Of a DNA stretch of 44,586 bases, positions 24,180-35,160 are shown one piece after another; position 1 is the first letter of the stretch, and each line of letters begins with the position of its first letter. The notes under the pieces were generated by a model, which saw only the letters and a program-made list of their open reading frames with translations, was not told the DNA's origin and ran no database searches. The DNA is from Pigoraptor chileana. Lineage: Eukaryota > Opisthokonta > Filasterea. Location of the stretch: the NCBI GenBank assembly GCA_943704495.1, contig CALSCR010002684.1, positions 1-44,586 on the forward strand, in the 5' to 3' direction. A program made the position numbers and the translations under genes.

Positions 24180-24803
24180 GCTTTGGGTCTATGTGGCGGC
24201 AGTGCTGAGTGTGTGCGTGCGTCCATCTGTATGTGTTTTCTTTGTGTACATGACCATCTTGTAACTGTCTTGGCTTCTGTCGATGGCCCACTTGTTGTTG
24301 CAGTGAGAAAAATGTGGTTTCGTATATTTGTATGTTAACGTATGATATGCTGGTGTGTTGTGGCAGTCACCATTGGCGTGCGTCACGTGTTGAACCTAAT
24401 GTAGAATTGTCAAAATGTCCCCATCCAAGCACGCCGTGCCTTTGTTTGTCCATTTGTTTGTTTGTGTGGGTATGGGTGTGGGTGAGTGGGAGGAGGGAAA
24501 TCTGTGCAAGTAGACACCCGTGTATTCAATGACATCTCTATTGAGTCTGATTCCCCTCTCCTCAATCATCACGCACTCGATGGGCCTGTGCGCACACCAC
24601 TGCACAGCGTCATCGATCAACTCCGTCGCAATTCTCACACCCATGGCACTCTGTGGTAGCACATGCTCGGCGCTTTTGCTACTCTCTCACGCGGCCACGC
24701 ACATTGTGCCTTTGTTTTGTTACTCGTGTAGCGACATACGCACGCACACACACAAGCGCGCGCGCGCAATCAGTCGATACACACTGTGGTTAGCCGGCAC
24801 ACA
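24180..24803. other. Convergent intergenic region
   Basis: Both flanking genes end here, so it should hold two 3' UTRs. It is GT-rich on the left and has a short CA run and a (GC)n patch near 24750-24770. No coding exon or RNA gene is seen. Confidence 0.55.
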
Positions 24804-26231
24804 TCAAACGGATGTCATGTTGAAACCGTTTTCCTCTTCAATCGACGCATCTTGTCCCTTGCCCTTGCCCTTGTTGTTGTTGTTACTGTTGTTGTTTGCG
24901 TGTGCAGCGGCGCCGTATCTTGTCATGAAGTGTGCCAGATTCGCCTCTGCGTCGGGGTGCTGCTTCCTAGTCTCAGTCTCTTGTGTCTCCGTCCGCTTTT
25001 CTCGTTCCTCCGCCTCGCTGCTGACAGTGATGTCGGCGATGGATGCCGAACTTGAGGTCGGTGGAACTGTGACGCACGCCGCTGGCATCTGCCCCGTGAG
25101 AGCAGCATACACGAGCTTGCATATGCACACGACGTGCACGAAGACAGATATTATTGTGATGACAAGAAGTGCACGCTCTCCCGAAGTCCCGACGCCGAAC
25201 ATGCGAATGAGGTTGTCGTCAAAGTAGATGGCGCCGCAGATGGGTCCAATGAGAAAAAGCGAGTGCACGACGAGCCCCGCCGCAATCCACATGGTCGGTT
25301 CTGTGCCCACGAGGCTGCTGGTGCGGTACTGATTCCAAGCAATCACGAGGCTTGTCTTGAGTACAACGAGCCCGGATGCCACGATCGAGAGCAGTACCGC
25401 AAGATTGTCGCCAGGAGTGCTCTGGAAGGTACATGAAGCGGACGGATTCAGCGACGACGACGTCGAGTGGAACCGTGTCCCTGCGATGCACTCGAGGCAG
25501 TTGGTCCCCAGGGGCGCGCCGGTGAGTGACAGGTATAGCAGCGACATCACAACCTGCGGCCCGTCTTGCAGTATGTGCATGGCATAATCCACCTCGATCC
25601 TCCGGTGTGTGCCGCCGCCGCCGCCGCCGCCTTTCCGCAGGTCAGCAATGGTCCACTTTGTGCGCAGGAAGAGCGCGAATGCATGTGCAACGCCGGATAT
25701 GACGAGAACGCCAAGTATCGCTTTTGTAACTCTATCGAGATCAGACGTCTCGTCAAGCATTTTAGTCCGAACGGAAGCAAAATCGAGAGCAAATGTGCAA
25801 GTTCCCTGGCCGGATCCACCTGACAGTGTCGTGCCGGTAGTACCGTCCGCAGCATTTGTGAATGCAATCAGCTGCATTACAGCGTAGACATCGCAAGACG
25901 AACTGCTGTCGAGCTGTGCATGCATCAGGATGCCGCACATCCGCCCATCTGACGGCATGTAGTTGTGCTGACAAACACGGTTCTGGGCGATGAGGGGATT
26001 GAGTGTCGATGCTGATGTGGCGACGCAGGTACATGTGCATGCGTAGTATGGGTCGGATGTGTTGGCGATTCCCAACGAAGGAGGCGGAGTGAGTCGTTGG
26101 GCGCGATTGACGTCGCTGCGAGCGTTCTGGTGAACATTTATGTCTGAGATGTAATCAAGCACCGGCAATGTAAGCTCAAGAAACACGAAAAAGAAGATTA
26201 TTCGCACGCTTTGAAATGCGCTTGGATGCAT
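24804..26231 (-). CDS. Multipass membrane protein with DxxSD and EDGPQ-like motifs, function unknown
   Basis: One intronless frame of 475 residues; I do not recognise an ortholog. An N-terminal hydrophobic segment (about 10-28) runs into LDYISDI. A Cys-containing soluble stretch (about 60-165; CTCTC, CQHNY, SCDVY) follows, then hydrophobic helices at about 168-190, 222-242, 280-305, 318-345 and 357-385. The segment DYAMHILQDGPQVVMSLLYL resembles the acidic-PQ helix of XK-related proteins, where an early DxxTD-type motif also occurs, so a distant XKR-like protein is possible. A Gly-run loop (GGGGGGG) precedes it. The cytosolic tail is acidic (EAEEREKRTETQETETRK) then Asn-rich with GKGKGKG. It is the only membrane gene here without introns. 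The gene call is firm; the family call is weak. Confidence 0.75.
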   Translation of the reverse strand: MHPSAFQSVRIIFFFVFLELTLPVLDYISDINVHQNARSDVNRAQRLTPPPSLGIANTSDPYYACTCTCVATSASTLNPLIAQNRVCQHNYMPSDGRMCGILMHAQLDSSSSCDVYAVMQLIAFTNAADGTTGTTLSGGSGQGTCTFALDFASVRTKMLDETSDLDRVTKAILGVLVISGVAHAFALFLRTKWTIADLRKGGGGGGGTHRRIEVDYAMHILQDGPQVVMSLLYLSLTGAPLGTNCLECIAGTRFHSTSSSLNPSASCTFQSTPGDNLAVLLSIVASGLVVLKTSLVIAWNQYRTSSLVGTEPTMWIAAGLVVHSLFLIGPICGAIYFDDNLIRMFGVGTSGERALLVITIISVFVHVVCICKLVYAALTGQMPAACVTVPPTSSSASIADITVSSEAEEREKRTETQETETRKQHPDAEANLAHFMTRYGAAAHANNNSNNNNKGKGKGQDASIEEENGFNMTSV

Positions 26232-26422
26232 CTTTGCATTATGAGGTCAACAGTTAAATCAATGTGAGGTGTGAGATGTGTGGCGTGGGATCGTGGTTGT
26301 GCGATGTCTACAAGTTTTCTCACAATGTTGTGTCCCATAAGCTCTATACAACACACGTGCGACACATCGCATCGTTTTTTATCAGGACTGTACAAGGTTG
26401 CCTGGATGCTGACACGCAAAGT

Positions 26423-26456
<34 letters not shown>

Positions 26457-27265
26457 CAAGCTCTCCACCACTTCCATCGCCCACGGGCTACTCCGCACCA
26501 CTAGACATCCATCCTTTTCGCCGGATATGCCGGTCCGTCTTCCAGATCCCGCTTCTCAACTCATGCTTTCTCAAACTGTTGTTGCTGAAAGGCAGATAAG
26601 GTGTGCCTATGCCACGGCGTGATACAAAATCCCATACAAACGCAGGAGCCAATCGTGGAACATTCCGGCTCCCAACCAGCCAATCGCAAAATTGTGTCGA
26701 TGCAGAGAAAGCGCAAACGCACAAACACCGAACGATGGAGATGTCGCGGCGTGCGTCATGGGAAGTGCGTCCAGGCTGTGTGAGAGAAAGAAAGAAGCGG
26801 CACACACACACACAAAATGGGGACAATTTATCTTGCAATCTTGTGCTGGTATGCTGTCTCAGCGATGATGGAGGACTGGACACTGTGGGCTATCAGTGCT
26901 GACATCAACAGGGAATACTTCGTCCAGTTCTCACCAGATGCCATCCACATTCCCCTCATTTGCGACTGCCATGCTATGCAGTTTGGTTTCTCCTACGCGT
27001 AAGCACCCTTTAATTTGTTCCGTCGAATAGAGTGAGTGGATGGCATTTTGTAGTGAGGGCTGCTACTGAAATTTCAAAGGTCGCTCTTAATCCAGATGCA
27101 GATCCATATCAAGCGCCAAATGCACCGCAACACTATCAAAAAAAAAGAAATTCCCACCAAAGGCCGTTCACTATAATTTATGCGCACGAAGAAACCAGGG
27201 TGTAATCTTGACCCGGATGAGCATACGTGCGTAGCCTAGAATGTGTCGCCACACTCAAAAGAGGC
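26232..27265. other. Intergenic region between two minus-strand genes
   Basis: About 1 kb with a pure (CA)n microsatellite at 26424-26455 and a shorter CA run near 26801. It should hold the promoter of the membrane-protein gene. Several open frames of 60-130 codons occur on both strands, but none shows family similarity or good splice context. Confidence 0.55.
26424..26455. repeat. (CA)n microsatellite
   Basis: Sixteen CA units in the intergenic region, about 195 bases upstream of the membrane-protein start codon (26231, minus strand). Confidence 0.92.
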
Positions 27266-30200
27266 TCAATTCATCAGCGCACACGCGATGGCAGCCTCCA
27301 TTCTGGCCACGCTTGCGGTGACGACCACACCCCACGTCCGCCCCGCGTGAGCAGTAATGTGGTTACTTGCTGATTTCACAATGCTGGGCACGATTTCTCC
27401 CTTTTGGAGCCTTCCACTCGCGATTGCAGAGGAGACGACAGTGGCGAGGAGAGCGGCGTATCGCTCCACCCATGCGGCAATCGACGTTTTGCGACCGCGT
27501 GAGGGCGCAAGATCCAAGTACTGAGCGAGCCGCTCCGTAAAGGGCATCTGTGTGAGTGCATCAGGAAGTGACGACATGCCATCACAGTGACGCGCAATCA
27601 GCAGCTCGCCCGTCGAACACAAAAGATCCGCAGACTCGCAAGAATCAAGCAGGACGCGCGCATGCAAAAGCGTCGACCGCTCCAAGAGGGCGTCAAAGTG
27701 GGACGCAAGCACGGTAACCATGGCTGAGCGCTGTATGCAGCACGCGTCGCCACTCGGCTGGACGTGCACCTCGGCGGGCGTCTGGGCGTACGTCTTTGCA
27801 GCGCCCCTCCGCGTGGCCGATGTTGCCGACGGCGGGTTTGGCGTGTCCTCCTGTCGCGGCTGGAGCGCCCGGCGCGGCTGCCGCACAGTGGCTGGCTTTC
27901 CCTCCGTCGCTGCCGTCGACAGTGCGTGCGGTGCGCACTCGTACGCAAGCGCAATCAGACGCTGAATTGGCGCGAGTGTGGCGCGATCGTCCTCTGCGAC
28001 AGCGACGGCGAGTCGCTCACACAGCGATCCCGCAAGGTCTCTCAAACCAACGTGTTTGGCAAGAGCCACAACGGCAGAATTGCGCGCCGACGCGGCCGTC
28101 ATGTGCGACTCGTACTCGCGCGTCAGCGAAGAAGCAATGAGGGCGATGGCTTCTCCACGCGCGCCTGCATCTGGGCACGCCATGGCATCTCGAACGACCT
28201 GCCATGTGTCTGCAGCGTGCGTCNNNNNNNNNNNNNNNNNNNNNNNNNNNNNNNNNNNNNNNNNNNNNNNNNNNNNNNNNNNNNNNNNNNNNNNNNNNNN
28301 NNNNNNNNNNNNNNNNNNNNNNNNNNNNNNNNNNNNNNNNNNNNNNNNNNNNNNNNNNNNNNNNNNNNNNNNNNNNNNNNNNNNNNNNNNNNNNNNNNNN
28401 NNNNNNNNNNNNNNNNNNNNNNNNNNNNNNNNNNNNNNNNNNNNNNNNNNNNNNNNNNNNNNNNNNNNNNNGACAAACAGGCGCTTAGCAAGGGCTGGTG
28501 GCGGGCAGACGGCCGGGTTGACAATGGCGCGTGTGAGTGCCACTGCAAAGGCATATTCGCGGTCGTCGATGGACGCGTCCACCATGCCCGCCTGCCCCAT
28601 CAGCATGTTCTTCCGCCGCTTTGGTGGTGCGCCGCTACTGTCTGCGGCAGGACGCTTGCTGCGGAGGGCCGGTGTCAGCGTCAGATGTCGCGGTGTCGGT
28701 GCGCATTGCACTGCGCTATTATTTGGTGTCCTCTCGGGGGTGACCGCCACCCCAGTAACAGAGCCAGTAACAGACGCAGTAATAGGGGCAGAGGGTGACT
28801 GTGGCGGCGCGTGTGTGGCAGTCACGTGGTCTGAGCGAATTGGCTGGGAGCCCTGCTGATCGTCCTCAAAGATGCTGTAGTGGTCTGCCTTTGGCGGCTT
28901 CGGCTGTGTGGATGCATGCATGCAAAGTGGGTGGCATCAATTAATGTGCGTGTGGGTTGCTGCAGTGAAAATGGCGACGTCGTGTCTCCGTCTCGATTGC
29001 GTCTTGCAGGTTAAGTTCACAATAATCAGCAGAAAACAGCTCAGAGGAGGAGCAGAATGTGTGTCTAGAAAGGGGGAGTTGAGACGCAAAGCGATGCAGG
29101 GCATCTATCTTGGGACGCACCATCATGACAACGTCCCGCACAAAGCGCCACGCGAGGCACAGGCACCCTGCGCTCGCCGCCTGAAGAAGATCACTGGCGT
29201 CGTCAATCGTACGCGAATCGTCCACAATGGCGTGTGTTGGCGCGTCCGCCAGTGACGTCACAATGTTGCCTCCACCGGCGATAATGGCACTGCGAGGATA
29301 GTGTATGCGTGTGCGAGCATGTACACAAAGAAGGTGTTGATTAGACGGGACAGTTTCGGGAGTCATTGCCTGTGGCTCGAATTCCAGAAAGATGCATTTG
29401 TGTTTTCAAACATGGAATTGCCAAAACAAACAATGCCCTTTAAAACTATGCAAGAAAATGAAAAGGGATTATTGTGACAGGGTTAAATGCCATGACTACG
29501 CTATGCTATGCCATGACTATGCTATGCTATGCCATGACTATGCTATGACAGGGTTGAATGCGCGGGTGAATAACGGATGCTTGTTAACACCAGCACCAAC
29601 CGCACAATGTCGTCTCGCAGAAGTGCGTTGGGAAGAAGCACAACCGCCTTCCACCCGGCAAACGGAAGGGCGCTCCCCACAGATTTCCCGCCATTTCCAT
29701 CACACTCCGCCACGTCGTCGTCCTCGTCAGAATCGCAGAAAAACGCACCAGAGTCCTTGTTGCAATCTGGTTTGGAATATGTGCCGCCGAGTGTATCTGC
29801 AGCGCCATTGGAAGTCCGCAATGCTGCCCATCGCTGCGACGCCCTGTCCATGCGGTCGGCAATTGCATCGTCTTCTCCTCCGAATGTGACCTCCATCCAC
29901 CGGCCCTGCGCCTGACATGCCTCCAGATGGCGAAGAGAAAATACGCGCTTACCTGCGATGCGTTTTGAGATGTGACGGGTGTGTTATTGGTTAAAAGGAG
30001 GGAGGGAGATGCAAGTGCACGCCATTTCAGATGATGTTAACTAAGAGGAGCCTGCACACTTGCCTCTCAAGCAAGCCGCAAAGAGTTGCGTCTCCTGGAC
30101 AGTTGGTGAAATCACAACGAATGAGCAACTCTCATCCGCTCCCTGCAGGTGCGAATGAAGGGTATATATATTAGGGTATATAATAAGAACGGGGACTCAG

Positions 30201-30517
30201 AGTTAACACAACAAATTCGCAGCAGGAACTCGAAGGCATCCACGCAGCCATCGATCCATCCAACGGACACAAGACCCCAACCAGCATTGCAAGCACCACT
30301 TGCCCGCACAGCTCACCGGCTCGTTGTGGACTCTTCCTCCGAGGCTGCTGATTGCCCTCTGAGCCATGTCTGTGCGTGCATCGTCGGCGGAGAACCCAAC
30401 GAGAGCCACCGCGGGGCCGTCGGTCTGTTCCGCACTCAACCGCGCAGATGCAGGGGACTGCGCAGCGCCCGACGAGAGCCACGAAAGACCGCTCGCGATG
30501 AGCCCGAGGATGGGCAT
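27266..30517 (-). CDS. Tandem-BRCT protein resembling SLF1 (SMC5/6 recruitment factor)
   Basis: Exons on the minus strand are 30517-30317, 30142-30064, 29952-29601, 29289-29121 and 28903-27266, giving about 812 residues with an N gap in the last exon. BRCT1 (about 30-125) has VALVGFSADD, SSLGGRV, SFVVISP, AACLRGKRVFS and QGRW. BRCT2 (about 180-267) starts GWKAVVLLPN and has GGGNIV and THAIVDD, ending in CLAWRFVRD. Between them MDRASQRWAAL sits where SLF1 has an SAPKRWREEL-type helix, and BRCT2 begins like SLF1 (RWKVVLLV). SLF1 recruits SMC5/6 to DNA crosslinks through RAD18. The remaining 540 residues have a basic PKRRK stretch and are then largely helical, with no ankyrin repeats that I can see, unlike human SLF1. 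A Brc1/Rtt107-type or other BRCT protein remains possible. The intron 30063-29953 appears to be GC-AG. Divergent from the kinase gene, with an E2F-like site between them. Confidence 0.62.
28224..28471. other. Assembly gap (248 N)
   Basis: The gap lies within the last coding exon of the BRCT gene. The frames on both sides agree if the stated length is right, which suggests the size estimate is good or correct modulo three, and that no intron boundary needs to be invoked. Confidence 0.98.
29476..29561. repeat. 21-bp tandem repeat (three units) with 15-bp flanking repeats, in a BRCT-gene intron
   Basis: Units at 29487-29507, 29508-29528 and 29529-29548 read ATGCCATGACTATGCTATGCT with one change in the first and a partial third. 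The array is bounded by GACAGGGTTAAATGC (29476) and GACAGGGTTGAATGC (29547), 14 of 15 identical. It lies in the intron 29290-29600. Confidence 0.88.
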
Positions 30518-30819
30518 CCTCAGATCGTTGGCGGGCGAACCCAGCCTATTCACAGCACGGTTACGATGCGTGCGTGAATAACCCCAATCACAGGTTCCTG
30601 TATGTGTTAGCACGATAATCAAACCCAGATACGAGTGAATTGAGGAGTAAAAACGCGCAAGAGAGGATATTAATATGGAAATACGAAATTCCCTTTGTGG
30701 AAGGCTGTGGTGTTTAATTGTCGATACTTTTATGCGATGGATGAAGCAGTGCAATCGGCACAGTGGGTTACTGAGTCCTCGTGTGTGCCTTGTTTGGTCC
30801 AGTTTCAAACGGGCGGCAA

Positions 30820-30837
30820 AATTCCCGCGCGAAAAAG
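30820..30837. promoter_or_regulatory. E2F-like site between the BRCT gene and the kinase gene
   Basis: TTCCCGCGCGAAAA (30822-30835), in the context AAATTCCCGCGCGAAAAAG, is close to the symmetric E2F consensus TTTSSCGCSAAA. It lies 305 bases before the BRCT start codon and 520 before the kinase start codon. E2F control is usual for replication and repair genes, so the BRCT gene is the more likely target; that is an inference. Confidence 0.5.
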
Positions 30838-31354
30838 TGAGTGAGATCACGTGGTTTTCCGTCATTTGCAAATGTGCGATCATGATGATGTCATCACGGA
30901 CTTGCCCCTTCCGTGAGTGGGTTGCGAGTCCGCGCGCACTACTTTCTCGGTGTGTCCAATCTGTGGTACAGAGAAGCTTTTTGAAGGAGTTCCAGAACAC
31001 TCGCTTGTTACAGCCAACGCCATTACGTGTTGGCTTTTGTATTTTGTCTCGTTTGTATTGTCTGGAGCTCTCTTCAATGTTGCCTTGTTAAGATCTGTGT
31101 CTGCTTGGTTTAATCGCGTGGTTTGTTTACCGGCCGCCAGTCCCCTTCTTTCAACTCACACACATTTATCCTTTAATTAGCACACAAGAGGGCTTTTGTG
31201 TCGTGTGCACTGTGTAATTTTGTCGTGTCGCATGCTTGTATGGGCGATCATCTCTGTGCCTCAATGGGCGTCCACGCACGCCATATGTTTTAGGGAACGA
31301 CGGACGACAAACGGCTGAAACCCACACTGTGGTCGCATCAATTGTGAAGACAAC

Positions 31355-34300
31355 ATGGCGAGTTCATCGACTCCAAAGCGCACCGCGGAGAATGTTCGGT
31401 TCTTACTTTCGCGCATGAGCAACGAGGAGAAAAGCTACATGAAGTCCATGTTCATCAAGCAGTCGCCGCAGCAGGGGCGGTTTCAACGGCGTGTGTGGGA
31501 CAAAGAGACTTTCTTGCGGGTATTTCCCCTGCCTGGCATCCTTGGCGAGCGGCTATTCGAAACATTCGACGTCAACGGCAGTAAAAGCATCGACTTTGAC
31601 GAATTTCTCGAGGGTTATGCGCGGCTCGTGTACGGATCTCACTCGGACAAGTATGCGGTAGTCTTCCACGTGTACAACGTAAGAAGTGATCCCCAGGGCA
31701 TATCAGCGTCGGACTTGCGAACGATGCTTCACTGCAGTCTCATGCTGGTCGCTCAGGAGTCTCTCGACGGCGCGCAGGCGGGTGGCGCTGGAGATGCGGC
31801 CATGTCTCATCAGCTGAATGCAGACATTGCGCAGCGAGTTGATGCAATGGTGGAGGACGCATTCACAACGCACCCAATGGGAACGCGCGGAAAGCTCGAC
31901 TACGACCGCTTTGTGGCTTGGGCCGGTCACCACCCGATCGTGGCTGACAGCATTTGCCACTCGCAGGTGATAATGAAAAAGCTGTCCGCGGACGTCCAGA
32001 GGAGAACAAGCCTTCCCATGGGACCGTCATCCCCGTTTTCCCCGGCAGTGGCGGCTGTCCGGACATCGGGAAGCGCCGGAGCTCACCATCGGAGCGTCAG
32101 TTTGGGTACCGCGTTTGACTTTGCGGCTGCGGCTGCCGCAAGCGCATCTGTAAGTGCCACATCCGAAGGAATGGCGACCGCGGCGCCCTCTGAAGCGATA
32201 GACTCTCCTCGCACGCCTGCAGCACCGGCCCAGACGGCCGTACAGGGCGGCGCGGCGCGGACGGAGAAGGAGGGCTATTTGTACAAAATTCGTGGAACGT
32301 CGCAATACCACCGTTATTACGTGCTGCGGGATGGATCAATGCACCAGATGAAGCATCCAAACGATCGCACGCCGAAGAAGTCTGTGTTTATCAGTGGCGA
32401 CGTCGTCGATGTGTCGTTGCCGCCGGTGCAGGCGGGTACCAAGCTGCTTCCACTCAAGATTGTCGTCAATCACGACGCCGCCGGGGCCCTCGTGATCGCA
32501 ACCGAGTCTGAGAGGGAGAGGATGGAGTGGAAAAATGCAATCCAGGAGGCGACGCGCAACACTAGCGTGACGGACAACTACGATGTGCTCCAAAACGAGG
32601 TGTGTATTGCTAACCACATATTGGGGTTTGATTATGATCGGCTAATATTATCGGGGCACAACTGCGCTGACATTAACAGCATTGCATTTATTATCGTGCA
32701 TTTTCCTGTACCTGTAATGCACGCGCACAACGTCACAAATGCAGCCACTCGGCAAGGGGCGAAACTCGGAGGTGTGCGTCGCCGTTTCCCGTCGCACGGG
32801 CGAGCGATGTGCCTGCAAGATTGTGCTCAAAGCGGGACTGGAGGTGGGCGAGCAAGAAGAGCTTCTCTACGAAGCCGCAATGCTGCGTATGCTGTCGCAT
32901 CCGTACGTTCTGCGTCTCCGTGCCGTGTATGACGCGCCGCATGCATTTTACATAATAACCGAACTTCTCGCCGGGGGAGACCTTCTCGCTCGGATGGAGG
33001 CAAGGGAGTCGGAGAAGGCAACGTTTGGTGAACACGAAACGCGCCGTGTCGTTCACATGCTTCTCGAGGGCATCGAGTACATTCACAGCGTTGGCATTGT
33101 CCATCGCGACATCAAACCCGGAAATATCATGTTTGTCTCGAGAGCGGCGGACTCGCCCATCAAGCTGTGAGTAGACGGACTTGCTGTGGTGTTATGTTCT
33201 TGTTATTTGCTTTAGTGTGCATTGATCTGTTGTATTGTGGATCTGCGAAACCCAAATGCTAAGGGCTGTCGCGCGCGATGTTGTGCCGTGCAAGTGTCTC
33301 CTTTTTCTAAATGAGCAAAAAACCTCTACTATTCGCAGTGTGGATTTTGGACTGAGTAAGTTTCTCCGCCCAGGGGAGGTGATCGCAGACCAGTGCGGCA
33401 CAGTCAAGTACTTTGCGCCCGAGATGGTGCGGAGGGAAGCTTACAATTGGTCTGTCGATATTTGGGCGATTGGCATCACTGCATACCGCATGTTGTGCGG
33501 ACACTTTCCCTTTGATGCCCGCGGCGATGACGAGCTTGTCGACCAAATCGCCTCTGGAAAATTCAACAAGACATCCCCGTCGTACAAGGCGCTGTCTGAA
33601 CAGGCAGCAAAGTTCTTGTGCACGCTGCTCGCGCCCAGTCCCCACGACCGACCATCCGCAAAGGAGGCCCTGACACACCCGTGGCTTCACGGCGCCGCTG
33701 CCGTCGGATCCCTGCGCGTCGTTCCGTCTTTGGAGTTGTCTGACGATGAGTTTGGCGACGGCTCTGGAAAGGACGGGCACATGGCGGACGTCCCGCTGCG
33801 CCGATTCAGACCTGATGTGCGCTACTGGGATGAGATGCTAAGCGCGTTCATTTCGGCATTCCGTGCGGTTGCGGCATCCTCTTCCAAGGCGCCGTCAGTG
33901 CATGGGGCACAGCGCTTGCACGCAGAACTCCTTGGATCGGATGGATTGCTTCCTGCGAGCATCATGTTCTACTGCACTTCGAGGTGCTCGGCGGGATCTG
34001 AGCGCGCCAAACTCGCAACGGTTGCGGCGTCGAAATTCGTCAACGGCAGCGACTCTGCCGCCGAGGAGGATGTTGGTCGGCGTCTCGTGAATTTACACAG
34101 CTACTACTGCCGTTACAGGCGGCTTGTCGAGCTGAAATCGGCATCTGAGTCGGTGAAAGAGTCTGGCGGGGACGGCCACAATACAGAGCCGGGATCGAGG
34201 CGTGGGTCGGACGCTATTGTGGATTCAGCCGAATTGGCATCACTCACAACGCTGAGTTCCGCATGCGATTCGCTGCTTCGTCTCATGCTCAGCCAGCGGG

Positions 34301-35160
34301 CGGAAGATCTTGGGGCGCTGGCGTCGAGTGCGCTCTCTGAAAATAGTCTGAACGAAAACGCACAGCGGCACATTCTCGCGGGCATGTCCAACGCTCAGGC
34401 GGCATACGAAAAGTGCGGCATCCGCGGGCCACTATTGTCGGTGGCGTGCGCCGTCCTTATTGCACATGTTGGCGATGAGGCACTCGAATTGCTGTTCATG
34501 AGGCCTGGTCTGGCTACTCCCGTATGGGGCATGTCGCTCCGATATTTGCTGTCGTCTCTGGAAGAGTGGGCGTCGCATCGCACCAAGACGCCCGCCTTCA
34601 CCAATGCTCCACACGGTCTTGGGCTTGCAAGCTACCGCCAGCTGTCTTCGTCGACGGGAAACCTCGCCCAGACACTTTCCGTTGACATGCCGGAAGTTAG
34701 CCTTGCCAACGAAACGCGCGTACTTCTTGGACCCGCTATTGGCTGTGCGCGCGTTCTCCAATCTGACGTGGCCAGGCTAGGGGACGCTGCCGTTGCGGAT
34801 ATGTGCGAGGGCATTGGCGAGGCAAGAACAAAGCGCCTGATGGAGATCGCACGCATTGTTGCCGGTAAGATCACCGCAGCGGAGGAGACTCCGGCTCCCG
34901 ACACTGGGATGTCGCTTGAGCGAAAGCGGAGTTTGTCCCTGCGCAACCGCACTGCATCGTCTCTTGGGTTGACCCCCTTGCCGCCGCAGAAGGAGCTGGG
35001 CGGATGGATTGGGCACGCGCTCGTTGCATGCACGGCGCCTTATGATCCTTTCCTGGGGCCCGATGCAAGCACTGTGGGAGACGTGCGTTTGCCACGCGAG
35101 ATGGTTGTTCCTGGACTGCGATCCATGTCATCGTCAGAGACTGGAAGCGGCCGTCGATAA
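31355..35160 (+). CDS. EF-hand / PH domain / CaMK-like Ser-Thr protein kinase fusion
   Basis: Three exons, 31355-32599, 32745-33166 and 33339-35160, encode 1162 residues. The N-terminal 200 residues form a calcineurin-B-like EF-hand module; the loop DVNGSKSIDFDE (72-83) has all acidic or oxygen ligands with Glu at position 12, while the other loops are degenerate. A Ser/Ala/Pro-rich linker follows. A PH domain covers about 303-408 (EGYLYKIRG, YHRYYVLRDG, ending EWKNAIQEA). The kinase domain (about 416-668) has GKGRNSEV, Lys440 in CACKIV, HRDIKPGN (535-542), DFG (558-560), GTVKYFAPE and SVDIWAIG, so it looks active and CaMK-like. The last 490 residues are mostly helical with no family that I recognise. 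Unlike CDPKs, the EF-hands come before the kinase and a PH domain lies between, suggesting Ca2+ and phosphoinositide input. I do not know a named family with this order. Confidence 0.88.

Noticed and set aside
27764-28798. 344-codon plus-strand frame across the N gap
   Set aside because: It is antisense to the BRCT gene's last exon and depends on the N gap for much of its length.
29360-29390. tRNA B-box-like GGCTCGAATTCC
   Set aside because: No matching A box, acceptor stem or cloverleaf can be drawn around it, and it lies in a BRCT-gene intron.
31355-35160. Reading this gene as a CDPK
   Set aside because: CDPKs carry a junction domain and four EF-hands after the kinase; here the EF-hands precede the kinase and a PH domain intervenes.
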